The position numbers and the translations under genes are program-made. The notes under the pieces are model-generated. The model worked only from the letters and a program-made list of their open reading frames with translations. It made no database searches and was not told the DNA's origin. From Hymenobacter negativus (GTDB lineage Bacteria; Bacteroidota; Bacteroidia; Cytophagales; Hymenobacteraceae): 64,000 nt of DNA. Location of the stretch: NCBI RefSeq assembly GCF_016056375.1, contig NZ_JAEDAE010000003.1:434001-498000 (forward strand), written 5' to 3'. Positions 18,222 through 26,732 of the stretch are shown here, piece by piece. Position 1 is the first letter of the stretch. Every line of letters begins with the position of its first letter.

Positions 18222-18301
18222 AGATGTGAGAACCTAGAACTTAGAGCCAAGAGCGTAGACGCAGTCGAAATCTAAGTTCTGAGTTCTCAGGTCTAAGGTC
18301 T
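18222..18301. repeat. Inverted degenerate heptad-repeat hairpin filling the rpsR-rplI gap
   Basis: The left arm has five 7-base units (AGATGTG, AGAACCT, AGAACTT, AGAGCCA, AGAGCGT; 18222-18256). The right arm has four units (AAGTTCT, GAGTTCT, CAGGTCT, AAGGTCT; 18274-18301) that are the reverse complement of the same type of unit, AGAnCTn. The element starts inside the TAG stop codon of rpsR and ends about 10 bases before the rplI start codon. Elements of the same design occur at 20823, 28042, 34808 and 42334. Confidence 0.88.
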
Positions 18302-18575
18302 ATTTCAGGGCGTCGGCTACGTACGGCATCAGAGCCAAGTGGCGGGCCTTCGCGATGGCCTGAGTCACTTTGCGCTGGAATTTCAGGCTGGTGCCGGTGA
18401 GGCGACGGGGCAGCACGCGGCCCTGCTCGTTCACAAACTTCAGCAGGAAGTTCGGGTCTTTATAATCCACGTACTTAATGCCATTCTTCTTGAAGCGGCA
18501 GTATTTTTTGCGGGTATCCTGCGGCTTGTTCATAGCCGACCGGTCGTTGTTGCGGTTGAATGCGGGAGATGCCAT
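18300..18575 (-). CDS. rpsR: 30S ribosomal protein bS18
   Basis: A 91-residue bS18 of the small subunit platform. It contains the family block [20 protein letters not shown] and the [33 protein letters not shown] region, cited in part as ITGT-type [13 protein letters not shown]. It starts at ATG 18575, 11 bases after rpsF. Its stop codon lies inside the first heptad of the repeat element before rplI. Confidence 0.97.
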   Translation of the reverse strand: MASPAFNRNNDRSAMNKPQDTRKKYCRFKKNGIKYVDYKDPNFLLKFVNEQGRVLPRRLTGTSLKFQRKVTQAIAKARHLALMPYVADALK

Positions 18576-18586
18576 GTCGTGCTAAA

Positions 18587-18964
18587 TTATTGGGCTACGG
18601 CTTCGGTTTCTTTGGCAGCCTTCTGCTGGTTCATTTCGCCGTTGCGGCGGCGGGTGTTGTACTCCACGGCGTGCTTGTCGAGCACGGTCGTAAGGAAGCG
18701 GATAACACGCTCGTCGCGGCGGAAAGCCAGCTCGAGCACGTCCACGATGTTGCCTTCGCCCGTGTAGGACAGGCAGAAGTAGTAGCCCGTGTTCTTCTTT
18801 TGAATCGGGTAAGCCAGCTTGCGCAGGCCCCAGGCTTCGGTGGACAGGAGGGCGGCGCTATTTTCCTTAAGCACCTGAGTGAACTTCTCGACCGTTTCTT
18901 GCACCTGGCTCTCGTTCAATACGGGAGTCACGATGAAGACCGTCTCGTAATTTCTTTGTTCCAT
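18587..18964 (-). CDS. rpsF: 30S ribosomal protein bS6
   Basis: A 125-residue bS6 that pairs with bS18 in the small subunit. The ATG at 18964 gives MEQRNYETVFIVTPVLNESQ, the usual bS6 start; the in-frame extension from 19009 overlaps the promoter and is rejected. Blocks AWGLRKLAYPIQKKNTGYY and the ferredoxin-like fold pattern are clear. The C-terminal Glu/Ala tail is normal in this phylum. It is the first gene of rpsF-rpsR-rplI with a good promoter match upstream. Confidence 0.97.
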   Translation of the reverse strand: MEQRNYETVFIVTPVLNESQVQETVEKFTQVLKENSAALLSTEAWGLRKLAYPIQKKNTGYYFCLSYTGEGNIVDVLELAFRRDERVIRFLTTVLDKHAVEYNTRRRNGEMNQQKAAKETEAVAQ

Positions 18965-19006
18965 TACGATGGGGGTGAATTGTGGGTGTAAAAATTGATT
19001 GGGGCG

Positions 19007-19037
19007 CAAAGGTACTGACTTTCCGGCACATTGCCAA
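19007..19037 (-). promoter_or_regulatory. Bacteroidota-type promoter of the rpsF operon
   Basis: On the minus strand the -7 element TACCTTTG (19007-19014) fits TAnnTTTG exactly and a TTG (19035-19037) lies 20 bases upstream. It is 42 bases before the rpsF start codon. Confidence 0.75.
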
Positions 19038-19402
19038 GGCCACCGTAATCATCTTACCGAATTGCAATTCTCACCGCGGGCAGTCATCAGCCACACCAGC
19101 GGGTGCCTCTGTCCGTGTTACCTATATATAAGGAATAGGGGAGGAGGATAAAAATTGAGTTCGATGCTCCTGCGCCGAATGAAAAGTGTGGGCGAGAATG
19201 ACTGGAGCAAAACAACAAAAATAGCTGCCCGTGGTTCCGATTTAGGGCTTTAGAAATCACCGCATAACCTATGGCCACCGATGGTTTTCTGACGCTGCCA
19301 CGACTCAATTAGAAGCTGCGCCGTATTGGCTGCCGGACTGCGGAAAGCCCATAATAGGGCTAATCCAAACGGCTGCCGCTGCCCGGAAATTGTATTTCGA
19401 AC
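19038..19402. other. Divergent intergenic region without a supported gene
   Basis: This stretch separates the divergent rpsF and actA promoters. It holds an AT-rich patch around 19120-19160. One 73-codon minus-strand frame (19087-19308) has no recognisable protein features and is not called. No tRNA-like cloverleaf or structured RNA was recognised. Confidence 0.6.
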
Positions 19403-19433
19403 TTTGCCGCCTACGATTCCTGACCTACATTTG
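19403..19433 (+). promoter_or_regulatory. Bacteroidota-type promoter of the act (Alternative Complex III) operon
   Basis: TTTG (19403-19406) and TACATTTG (19426-19433) match the -33 TTTG and -7 TAnnTTTG consensus with a 19-base spacer. The actA start codon is 45 bases downstream of the -7 element. Confidence 0.82.
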
Positions 19434-19478
19434 TGGCCTTGAAATGCCCTAGCGTTTCGTTTTACCGTCTATTTTCTT

Positions 19479-20813
19479 ATGAATAGCATTCGACTCCGTT
19501 CCTTACCTCATCTGTTGCTGGCATTTGTGCTCACGTTTGCCGGCATCCAGCAGGCTTCGGCCCAAGACGCTGCCGCCGTGAAAAAAGAAGGGGTAGCCCC
19601 CGGTGCCACGGCTGCTGCCACGCCCGCAACCGCTGCTGCTCCGGCCGCTGGCGGTGGTGATGCCGCTGCCATCGCCGCCGGTGATGCTCTTTTCAAAGGC
19701 AATTGTGCCCAGTGCCACGCCGTGAATGAGCAGGTAGTTGGTCCCGCCCTCGCCGGCATCACCAAGCGCCGCCCCATCTCCTGGATTTTGCCCTGGGTAA
19801 AGAACTCCAGCAAAGTAGTAGCCAGCGGCGATGACTATGCTGTGGCTCTTTTCAACAAGTTCAACAAGCAGCAAATGCCCTCCTTCGCCCTCTCGGACAA
19901 GGAAGTAACTTCGATTGTAGCTTACATCACTTCGCAGGAAGGCGCAGCTGCTGCCCCTGCTGGCGGTGTTACGGCTGGCAACGCGGCCGCTGCCGATGGT
20001 CAGGCTGCTGCTGGCGGTGCCGATGCCGGAGCTGGCAAATACGTTGACATCCTGCTTATTGTCCTCGTAGTGGTGCTGATTGTGCTGGTGGTGACGCTCG
20101 TTATCATTGGTAACCTGATGAAAGACGTGCTGCGCGGCCGCAAGGACCTCGACGGCCGCGACATCGAAATTCTGGAGCAGCGCTTCGACTGGGGCAAGTT
20201 TTACCGCTCGCCCGTACTACGCGGTATTGTAGGTGTCGTTTTTGCCCTCGTTTTACTTTATGAAGGTGTGCAAAGCGTAATGGCCGTTGGCCTGAACCAG
20301 GGCTACCAGCCCACGCAGCCCATTGCTTTCTCGCACAAGCTGCACGCCGGCACCAACCAGATTAACTGCGCCTACTGCCACACGTCGGTGTACAAGAGCA
20401 AATCGGCCAACATTCCTTCGGCCAACATTTGTATGAACTGCCACTCGCAGGTGAAGACGGAGTCGCCCGAAATCAAGAAAATCTACCGCGCCATCGAGCG
20501 CAAGCAGCCGATTCAGTGGGTTCGTATTCACAACCTGCCCGACCTGGCTTACTTCAACCACTCGCAGCACACGCAGGTAGCAGGCCTCCAGTGCCAGACC
20601 TGCCACGGCCCCATCCAGAATATGGAAGTAGTGTACCAGTATTCGGCCCTCACCATGGGCTGGTGCATCAACTGCCACCGCGAGATGCCCCTCAACACGA
20701 AGGATAACAAGTACTACGACAACCTCGTGAAGCTGCACGACTCGAAAAACGCCGGTGCTCCCTTCACCGTGTCGTCGAACGGCGGCACCGAGTGCTCGAA
20801 GTGCCACTACTAA
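19479..20813 (+). CDS. actA: Alternative Complex III subunit ActA, six-heme cytochrome c
   Basis: A 444-residue multiheme cytochrome c of Alternative Complex III (quinol:cytochrome c oxidoreductase). A signal peptide ends near residue 29 (QQASAQ). An N-terminal monoheme domain carries CAQCH at 76-80. Two hydrophobic segments (about 188-212 and 247-273) follow, then a pentaheme domain with CAYCH 297, CMNCH 318, CQTCH 372, CINCH 396 and CSKCH 439. ActA is classically the pentaheme subunit; the extra N-terminal heme domain makes six. The domain is joined by an Ala/Gly-rich linker. It is the first gene of the operon, with a matching promoter upstream. Hemes relay electrons within the periplasmic part of the complex. 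Confidence 0.94.
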   Translation: MNSIRLRSLPHLLLAFVLTFAGIQQASAQDAAAVKKEGVAPGATAAATPATAAAPAAGGGDAAAIAAGDALFKGNCAQCHAVNEQVVGPALAGITKRRPISWILPWVKNSSKVVASGDDYAVALFNKFNKQQMPSFALSDKEVTSIVAYITSQEGAAAAPAGGVTAGNAAAADGQAAAGGADAGAGKYVDILLIVLVVVLIVLVVTLVIIGNLMKDVLRGRKDLDGRDIEILEQRFDWGKFYRSPVLRGIVGVVFALVLLYEGVQSVMAVGLNQGYQPTQPIAFSHKLHAGTNQINCAYCHTSVYKSKSANIPSANICMNCHSQVKTESPEIKKIYRAIERKQPIQWVRIHNLPDLAYFNHSQHTQVAGLQCQTCHGPIQNMEVVYQYSALTMGWCINCHREMPLNTKDNKYYDNLVKLHDSKNAGAPFTVSSNGGTECSKCHY

Positions 20814-20822
20814 TTGGTTAGT

Positions 20823-20962
20823 GGGGACTTCGGGTCTTGGGACTTAGTTTTCTCATGACTCGGCCCCTTATCCATTCTGTTACAAAAAAAGATTCCGCTT
20901 ATAAATTCAAGTACCTCGCGGCTGGTGGCCAAGTCCCCAAGTCCCCGAGTCCCTAAGTCCCC
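20823..20962. repeat. Inverted octad-repeat element in the actA-actB gap
   Basis: The right arm has four 8-base units (AAGTCCCC, AAGTCCCC, GAGTCCCT, AAGTCCCC; 20931-20962) and ends 4 bases before the actB ATG. The left arm (20823-20845) has GGGGACTT, CGGGTCTT and GGGACTT, the reverse complement of the same unit. An 85-base spacer separates the arms. The design matches the heptad elements elsewhere in the window, with an 8-base unit and a longer centre. Confidence 0.83.
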
Positions 20963-20966
20963 AAAA

Positions 20967-23900
20967 ATGAAGTACTGGAAAGGAATTGAGGAACTGGAAA
21001 GCGCCCCGGAGTTCATGCAATCGGCCTTCGCCGAGTTCATGCCGGTTAAGGAAAGCCACGAGAGCAAGGACGATACGTCGGCTCCCCGTCGCGACTTCCT
21101 CAAGCTGATGGGTTTCGGCGTTGGCGCGGCCATGCTGGCTTCGTGCGAAACGCCGGTAGTGAAGGCCATCCCGTACCTGAACAAGCCCGAGGAAATTGAC
21201 CCGCTCATTTCCAACTTCTACGCTTCCACCTACTTCACCGGCTCGGACTACAACGCCGTACTGGTAAAGTCGCGCGAAGGCCGGCCGATTAAGCTGGAAG
21301 GCAACCCGGAGTCGCCCATTACCAAAGGCGGCCTGTCAGCGCGTGCTCAAGCCGCTGTACTGAGTCTGTACGACGGTGGCCGTTTGCAGCACTTCGCCAT
21401 CAAAGGCCAGAAGGCCGAGGTGAAGCAAGTTGACCAGGAAATCCGCACGAAGCTGGCCGGCACCACGGGCCGCATCGCCATCGTGTCGCACACGATTATC
21501 AGCCCGAGCACGAAGAGGGCCATTGCCGAATTCGCTGCCCGCTACCCCAACACTACCCACGTAATGTATGACGCGCAGTCGGCCACCGGCCTGCTGCAAG
21601 CCAACGGCGGCGTGGTTCCCGGCTACGATTTCAGCAAGGCTAACGTCATCGTGAGCCTTGATGCCGATTTCCTCGGTACCTGGATTTCGCCCGTAGAGTA
21701 TGCCAAGCAGTACGTGGTAAACCGCAAGGTGAGCACGGATAAGCGCACCATGTCGCGCCACTTCCAGTTCGAGACCATCATGTCGCTCACCGGCTCCAAC
21801 GCCGACGTGCGCGTGCCAGTGAAGCCCTCGGAACAGGGTGCGGTGGCACTGGCCTTGTACAATGCCATCGTAAACGGTGGCAGCGTGTCAACCTCTGCTT
21901 CTTATGGAAAGCAACTGGCTATTGCTGCAGCCGAGCTGAAAGCCAGCGGTAGCACCGGCCTCGTGGTTTCGGGTTCGAACGACCCCGCCGTGCAGTCGCT
22001 GGTAACTGCCATCAACCAAACTCTTGGCAACGCCGGCACTACTATCAGCGCTGCTTCGAGCAATGTGCGCCAAGGCGACGATGCCCGCATGGCCGCCCTA
22101 GTGAATGATATGAATAACGGCAGCGTAGGCGCCGTTATCTTCTACAACGCCAACCCGGTGTTTAACCACCCAATGGGCGACAAAGTGAAGTCGGGCATTG
22201 CCAAAGTGCCGTTGACCATCTCGCTCAACGACCGTCTGGACGAAACCGGCAGCCTCTGCCAGTACGCCGCTCCTGACAACCACTGGCTGGAATCGTGGAA
22301 CGACTTCGAGCCGAAAGCTGGCTACCTCAGCCTGTCGCAGCCTGTGATTACGCCGCTGTTCACCACCCGCCAGGCCCAGGAGAGCCTGCTGCATTGGGCT
22401 GGCAACAACACGACTTACTACCGCTTCCTCCGCGCCAACTGGCGTGGCATCACCCCCACGGATGCGGCCTGGGACAAAGTAGTGCACGATGGCGTGGCCA
22501 TGGGTACTGCCCTGCCCGCAGCACCGGCCATGACGGCGATGAGCGCTGCCACTGCTGCCTCGCAGCTGAGCGGTGCCGCCAAGCCGAACGGTGTTGAACT
22601 TGCTCTCTACGAAAAAGTAGGCCTGAGCGCGGACGGTTGCGGAGCCAACAACCCCTTCCTGCAGGAGTTGCCCGACCCGATTTCGAAAGCAACCTGGGGC
22701 AACTACGTAGCCATACCCCGCGCCATGGCCGTTGCTAACAAGTGGGAGCAGGGCGATGTGGTAAAAGTGACTGCTAACGGCCACAGCATCGAGCTGCCTG
22801 TGCTGATTCAGCCCGGCCAGACCAATGGCACGGTGAGCATCGCCCTCGGCTACGGCCGCACAATGGCTGGCAAAGCCGGCGACAAAGTAGGGGAGAACGC
22901 CGCCCCACTCGCCATGACGGCCAACGGCATTCAGTACATGAATGTGGTGACGCTGGAGAAGACGAGCGCCACCTCGCCCATCGCGCAGACCCAGACGCAC
23001 CAGACGCTGATGGACCGCCGCCCGGTGGTGCAGGAGAATACGCTAGCTAACTACAAAAAGAACCCCAAGGAAGTAACGGAGTACGAGAAAATCGCTACGC
23101 CTGATGGCTTGGAAGCGCCCAGCAAGGTATCGCTGTGGCAGGACTACCAGTACAACAACCACCACTGGGGCATGGCCGTGGACCTCAACTCCTGCATTGG
23201 CTGCGGCTCGTGTGTGATTGGGTGCCAGACCGAAAACAACACTGCCGTAGTAGGTAAGCAGCAGGTTATCAACCGCCGCGAGATGCACTGGATGCGCATC
23301 GACCGCTACTACAGCTCGGATGCGCACAAGAGCGACTTCGAAAGCAAAGGCAAAGTAGGTACCTACGCCGCCATGGAAGACCCTTCGGAAAACCCGCAGG
23401 TTATCTTCCAGCCGATGATGTGCCAGCAGTGCAACCACGCACCCTGCGAAACGGTGTGCCCGGTACTCGCTACCACGCACAGCTCGGAAGGTCTCAACCA
23501 GATGACCTACAACCGTTGCATCGGCACGCGCTACTGCGCCAACAACTGCCCGTATAAAGTGCGTCGTTTCAACTGGTTCTCGTACTACTCGAACGAGAAG
23601 TTCGAAATCGTGAACGGCCACATGTTCACCGACCTCGGCCGCATGGTGCTGAACCCAGACGTAACAGTACGTGCCCGTGGTGTGATGGAGAAATGCTCGT
23701 TCTGCGTGCAGCGCATTCAGCTCGGCAAGCTCGAAGCCAAGAAGCAGAAGCGTCGTCCGGTGGATGGCGAGATTGTAACTGCCTGCGCCCAGTCGTGCCC
23801 CACCGAAGCCATCGTGTTCGGTGATATGAAAGACCCCAACAGCCGTATTAGCAAGCTCCTGCGTCGTGAAGACGGCGAGCGCGCTTTCCACTCGCTCGAC

Positions 23901-23981
23901 TCCATCAACGTGCAGCCGAACGTGACGTACCTGACGAAGATTCGGAATTCTGAATCGGAGTTCTTCGGCAAAGAAGCTTAA
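20967..23981 (+). CDS. actB: Alternative Complex III subunit ActB, iron-sulfur protein
   Basis: A 1004-residue ActB, the large peripheral iron-sulfur subunit of Alternative Complex III. The start is ATG 20967; the frame extends 14 codons upstream only through a repeat element. A twin-arginine signal RRDFLKLMGFGVG begins at residue 41 and ends with LASC (Cys60), so the protein looks Tat-exported and possibly lipidated. A molybdopterin-oxidoreductase-like domain (about 80-690) follows; in this family it lacks the cofactor. The C-terminal ferredoxin-type domain has Cys motifs CIGCGSCVIGC (743), CQQCNHAPCETVC (819), CIGTRYCANNC (851), CSFC (910) and CAQSC (940), fitting four Fe-S clusters. ActC follows 24 bases later. 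Confidence 0.95.
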   Translation: MKYWKGIEELESAPEFMQSAFAEFMPVKESHESKDDTSAPRRDFLKLMGFGVGAAMLASCETPVVKAIPYLNKPEEIDPLISNFYASTYFTGSDYNAVLVKSREGRPIKLEGNPESPITKGGLSARAQAAVLSLYDGGRLQHFAIKGQKAEVKQVDQEIRTKLAGTTGRIAIVSHTIISPSTKRAIAEFAARYPNTTHVMYDAQSATGLLQANGGVVPGYDFSKANVIVSLDADFLGTWISPVEYAKQYVVNRKVSTDKRTMSRHFQFETIMSLTGSNADVRVPVKPSEQGAVALALYNAIVNGGSVSTSASYGKQLAIAAAELKASGSTGLVVSGSNDPAVQSLVTAINQTLGNAGTTISAASSNVRQGDDARMAALVNDMNNGSVGAVIFYNANPVFNHPMGDKVKSGIAKVPLTISLNDRLDETGSLCQYAAPDNHWLESWNDFEPKAGYLSLSQPVITPLFTTRQAQESLLHWAGNNTTYYRFLRANWRGITPTDAAWDKVVHDGVAMGTALPAAPAMTAMSAATAASQLSGAAKPNGVELALYEKVGLSADGCGANNPFLQELPDPISKATWGNYVAIPRAMAVANKWEQGDVVKVTANGHSIELPVLIQPGQTNGTVSIALGYGRTMAGKAGDKVGENAAPLAMTANGIQYMNVVTLEKTSATSPIAQTQTHQTLMDRRPVVQENTLANYKKNPKEVTEYEKIATPDGLEAPSKVSLWQDYQYNNHHWGMAVDLNSCIGCGSCVIGCQTENNTAVVGKQQVINRREMHWMRIDRYYSSDAHKSDFESKGKVGTYAAMEDPSENPQVIFQPMMCQQCNHAPCETVCPVLATTHSSEGLNQMTYNRCIGTRYCANNCPYKVRRFNWFSYYSNEKFEIVNGHMFTDLGRMVLNPDVTVRARGVMEKCSFCVQRIQLGKLEAKKQKRRPVDGEIVTACAQSCPTEAIVFGDMKDPNSRISKLLRREDGERAFHSLDSINVQPNVTYLTKIRNSESEFFGKEA

Positions 23982-24005
23982 GAAAACGCTTAATCTATAT
24001 CAACT

Positions 24006-25457
24006 ATGCAGCACGTATCAGCCGTACGCGAGCCGCTCGTAACTGGCGGTAAGACGTTACACGACGTAACGCAAGACATCTGCTATCAGGTCGAAGCCAA
24101 GCCCAACCTCCGTTGGATGGCTGCTCTGAGCGTGGCGCTGTTCTTTCTGGGGGTGTTCTTCTACTCCGTATACCGCACCGTATGGTACGGCATCGGCGAG
24201 TGGGGCCTGAACAAAACCGTGAACTGGGCCTGGGACATCACCAACTTCGTGTGGTGGGTAGGTATCGGTCACGCCGGTACGCTGATTTCGGCCGTTCTGC
24301 TGCTGTTCCGTCAGAAATGGCGGAGCTCCATCAACCGCGCCGCCGAAGCCATGACCATCTTTGCCGTAATCTGCGCCGCCATGTTCCCGGTGTTGCACAT
24401 GGGCCGTCCGTGGTTGGCATTCTACGTTTTCCCGCTGCAAAACACGCTGGGTTCGCTGTGGGCCAACTTCAATTCGCCGCTGCTCTGGGACGTATTCGCA
24501 ATCTCAACTTACTTCACGGTGTCGCTGGTGTTCTGGTACATCGGCCTGATTCCCGACTTTGCTACCATCCGTGACCGTGCCAAAGGGCCCATTGCCAAAT
24601 TCAGCTACTCCATGCTGAGCTTCGGCTGGAAAGGTTCGGCCAAAGCTTGGTCGCGCTACGAAACGGTTTCGCTGATTCTGGCCGGTGTTTCGACCCCGCT
24701 CGTACTCTCGGTACACACCATCGTATCGATGGACTTTGCTACCTCGGTGGTACCGGGCTGGCACACCACCATCTTTCCGCCCTACTTCGTGGCCGGTGCT
24801 ATCTTCTCGGGTTTCGCCATGGTGCTTACCCTGATGCTTATCACCCGCGTGGTATTCCGCCTCGAAGACTACATCACGCTGGAGCACATCGCGCTGATGA
24901 ACAAAATCATGATGGTAACCGGCTCCATCGTGGGTGTGGCATACATCACGGAGTTCTTCATCGCTTGGTACTCGCAGGTTGAGTTCGAGCAGTACGCCTT
25001 CATCAACCGCGCTACCGGTCCTTACTGGTGGTCATACGCCTCGATGATGACCTGCAACGTGATTACGCCGCAGCTGGTGTGGTTCCGTCGCGTACGCTAC
25101 AGCATTGGCCTCACGTTCATCCTGTCTATCATTGTGAACATCGGTATGTGGTTCGAGCGCTTCGTAATCATCGTGACCTCGCTGCACCGCGACTACCTGC
25201 CGTCGAGCTGGGCTATGTTCTCGCCCTCAATTATCGACATCGGCCTGTACCTCGGCACCCTCGGCTTGTTCTTCACGCTGTTCCTGCTCTTCGCCAAGTT
25301 CTTCCCTGTGATTAACATGGCCGAAGTGAAAACCATCCTGAAGTACACCGTTGACAACGGCCCTACTTACAACCCCGAAAAAGCGGCTCACGCTCATCAC
25401 CCTGCCACTCACGGTGCCCCTGCCTCGGCTCCCGTAACCTACAACCAGCATGACTAA
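24006..25457 (+). CDS. actC: Alternative Complex III subunit ActC, NrfD-like quinol-binding membrane protein
   Basis: A 483-residue NrfD/PsrC-family integral membrane protein with about ten transmembrane helices, the expected menaquinol oxidation site of Alternative Complex III. Typical blocks include NFVWWVGIGHAGTLISAVLL, FPVLHMGRPW and NVITPQLVWFRRVR. The C-terminal tail is rich in His, Pro and Ala (AAHAHHPATHG). The last 8 bases overlap the actD start, which suggests translational coupling. Confidence 0.95.
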   Translation: MQHVSAVREPLVTGGKTLHDVTQDICYQVEAKPNLRWMAALSVALFFLGVFFYSVYRTVWYGIGEWGLNKTVNWAWDITNFVWWVGIGHAGTLISAVLLLFRQKWRSSINRAAEAMTIFAVICAAMFPVLHMGRPWLAFYVFPLQNTLGSLWANFNSPLLWDVFAISTYFTVSLVFWYIGLIPDFATIRDRAKGPIAKFSYSMLSFGWKGSAKAWSRYETVSLILAGVSTPLVLSVHTIVSMDFATSVVPGWHTTIFPPYFVAGAIFSGFAMVLTLMLITRVVFRLEDYITLEHIALMNKIMMVTGSIVGVAYITEFFIAWYSQVEFEQYAFINRATGPYWWSYASMMTCNVITPQLVWFRRVRYSIGLTFILSIIVNIGMWFERFVIIVTSLHRDYLPSSWAMFSPSIIDIGLYLGTLGLFFTLFLLFAKFFPVINMAEVKTILKYTVDNGPTYNPEKAAHAHHPATHGAPASAPVTYNQHD

Positions 25458-25977
25458 GCAATTCGCCCTCGGCATCTTCGAAGACGAAGACGTGCTGCTG
25501 CACGCCGTGGAAAACGTGCGCGCCGCCGGCGTGAAAATCTACGACGTATTCTCGCCCTACCCGGTACACGGCATTGACGACGCCCTCGGCATCGAGCGGT
25601 CGCGCCTGCCCATTGCTGCCTTCTTCTTCGGCCTGACGGGACTCTCGTTTGCGCTGTGGATGCAGATTTACATGCTGGGTTTCGACTGGCCGATGATTAT
25701 CGGTGGTAAGCCCCACATCGGCCTGCCGGCCTTCGTGCCGGTGGCATTCGAATTGACGGTGTTCTTCACCTGCCACGGCATGGCCCTCACCTTCTTCACG
25801 ATTACGGGTTTGTATCCGCGCTTCAAAGTACCGGTGATGGATGTACGCGCCACCGACGACAAGTTCGTAATGGCCATTGAATTGGATGAAAACAGCTCGC
25901 AATTTCCCCGGCTGACCCAGCTGCTGCGCGACAACGGCGCTTCGGAAGTCAACCAAAAAGAAATGACCAACAACTAA
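25450..25977 (+). CDS. actD: Alternative Complex III subunit ActD (DUF3341)
   Basis: A 175-residue DUF3341 protein, a small membrane subunit of Alternative Complex III. It opens with FALGIFEDEDVLLHAVENVR and VKIYDVFSPYPVHGID, which form a soluble domain of about 55 residues. Two transmembrane helices (about 58-78 and 98-120) follow, then a cytoplasmic tail with VTDDKF-like VRATDDKFVMAIELDENS. It overlaps actC by 8 bases and its stop shares a base with the actE start. Confidence 0.93.
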   Translation: MTKQFALGIFEDEDVLLHAVENVRAAGVKIYDVFSPYPVHGIDDALGIERSRLPIAAFFFGLTGLSFALWMQIYMLGFDWPMIIGGKPHIGLPAFVPVAFELTVFFTCHGMALTFFTITGLYPRFKVPVMDVRATDDKFVMAIELDENSSQFPRLTQLLRDNGASEVNQKEMTNN

Positions 25978-26726
25978 TGATGCATCCGCTGACCCTGAGC
26001 CTGCGCGTTTCGGCGCTGCTACTGTCCTTGGGACTGGCCACCACGGCCTGCACCCACGACGGAAACGACCCCGGCGTAGAATATGCACCGGAGATGTACG
26101 AATCCATCCCCTACGAGCCCCTGCGCCAAACCACGTTTAACACCGTGAACTCGTTCGGTATCAATGAGCGCACTCCCGCCAACGGTACCATCCCCCGTGG
26201 CAAACTCAACTATTTCGACCACATTCCCAAGGATAGTGTGCGAATGGCTGAGCGGATGCTCCACAACCCGTACCCTTACACAAAAGCCAATTTGGAAGAA
26301 GGCAAGGTGCTCTACACGCGCATTTGCCAGCATTGCCACGGTGAGGCCGGCGACGGTCAGGGCCCGGTAGGCAAGATTTTCAAGGGCGTACCGAATTACT
26401 CGACGGGTGCCTACAAGACGATGAACGATGGACACATCTACCACGTCATCGAGTGGGGCCGCAACCGCATGATGCCGCACGGCTCGCAGGTGAATCCCGA
26501 AGAGCGTTGGAAAATTGCCATGTACGTGCACGTGTTGCAGCGTGGCGAAGGCCCCGATGCACTTAGCAAGCTGATTGCGAAAGGCCCGACCAACACGGTC
26601 ACCAGCGACTCTACTGAAACTAAAGACGCCACCAACACTGCTCCAGTGGGTCAGGCACAAGCCAACACCGGTTCAGAAACCCCCGGCGAAGGCAAAACCA
26701 AAGCAACTAACGGCAACGCCCACTAA
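25977..26726 (+). CDS. actE: Alternative Complex III subunit ActE, monoheme cytochrome c lipoprotein
   Basis: A 249-residue lipoprotein cytochrome c of Alternative Complex III. Lipobox ATTAC puts the modified cysteine at about residue 25. A single heme motif CQHCH lies at 117-121 in a cytochrome c class I domain. The N-terminal extension (about 30-100) has the ActE-like YAPEMYESIPYEPLR segment, and MMPHGSQVNPEERW supplies the expected Met ligand region. The C-terminal 45 residues are a Thr/Asn/Gly-rich tail. Adjacent ATG codons at 25977 and 25980 are both possible starts; the first overlaps the actD stop. Confidence 0.93.
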   Translation: MMHPLTLSLRVSALLLSLGLATTACTHDGNDPGVEYAPEMYESIPYEPLRQTTFNTVNSFGINERTPANGTIPRGKLNYFDHIPKDSVRMAERMLHNPYPYTKANLEEGKVLYTRICQHCHGEAGDGQGPVGKIFKGVPNYSTGAYKTMNDGHIYHVIEWGRNRMMPHGSQVNPEERWKIAMYVHVLQRGEGPDALSKLIAKGPTNTVTSDSTETKDATNTAPVGQAQANTGSETPGEGKTKATNGNAH

Positions 26727-26732
26727 CGCACT

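Noticed and set aside
19087-19308. 73-codon minus-strand frame in the rpsF-actA gap
   Set aside because: No motif or signal, unusual Ser/Phe/Arg mix, and it lies in an AT-rich divergent promoter region.
20967-23981. ActB as an active molybdenum oxidoreductase
   Set aside because: The large domain resembles molybdopterin enzymes, but ActB of Alternative Complex III is known to lack the cofactor, and the whole act gene order is present.
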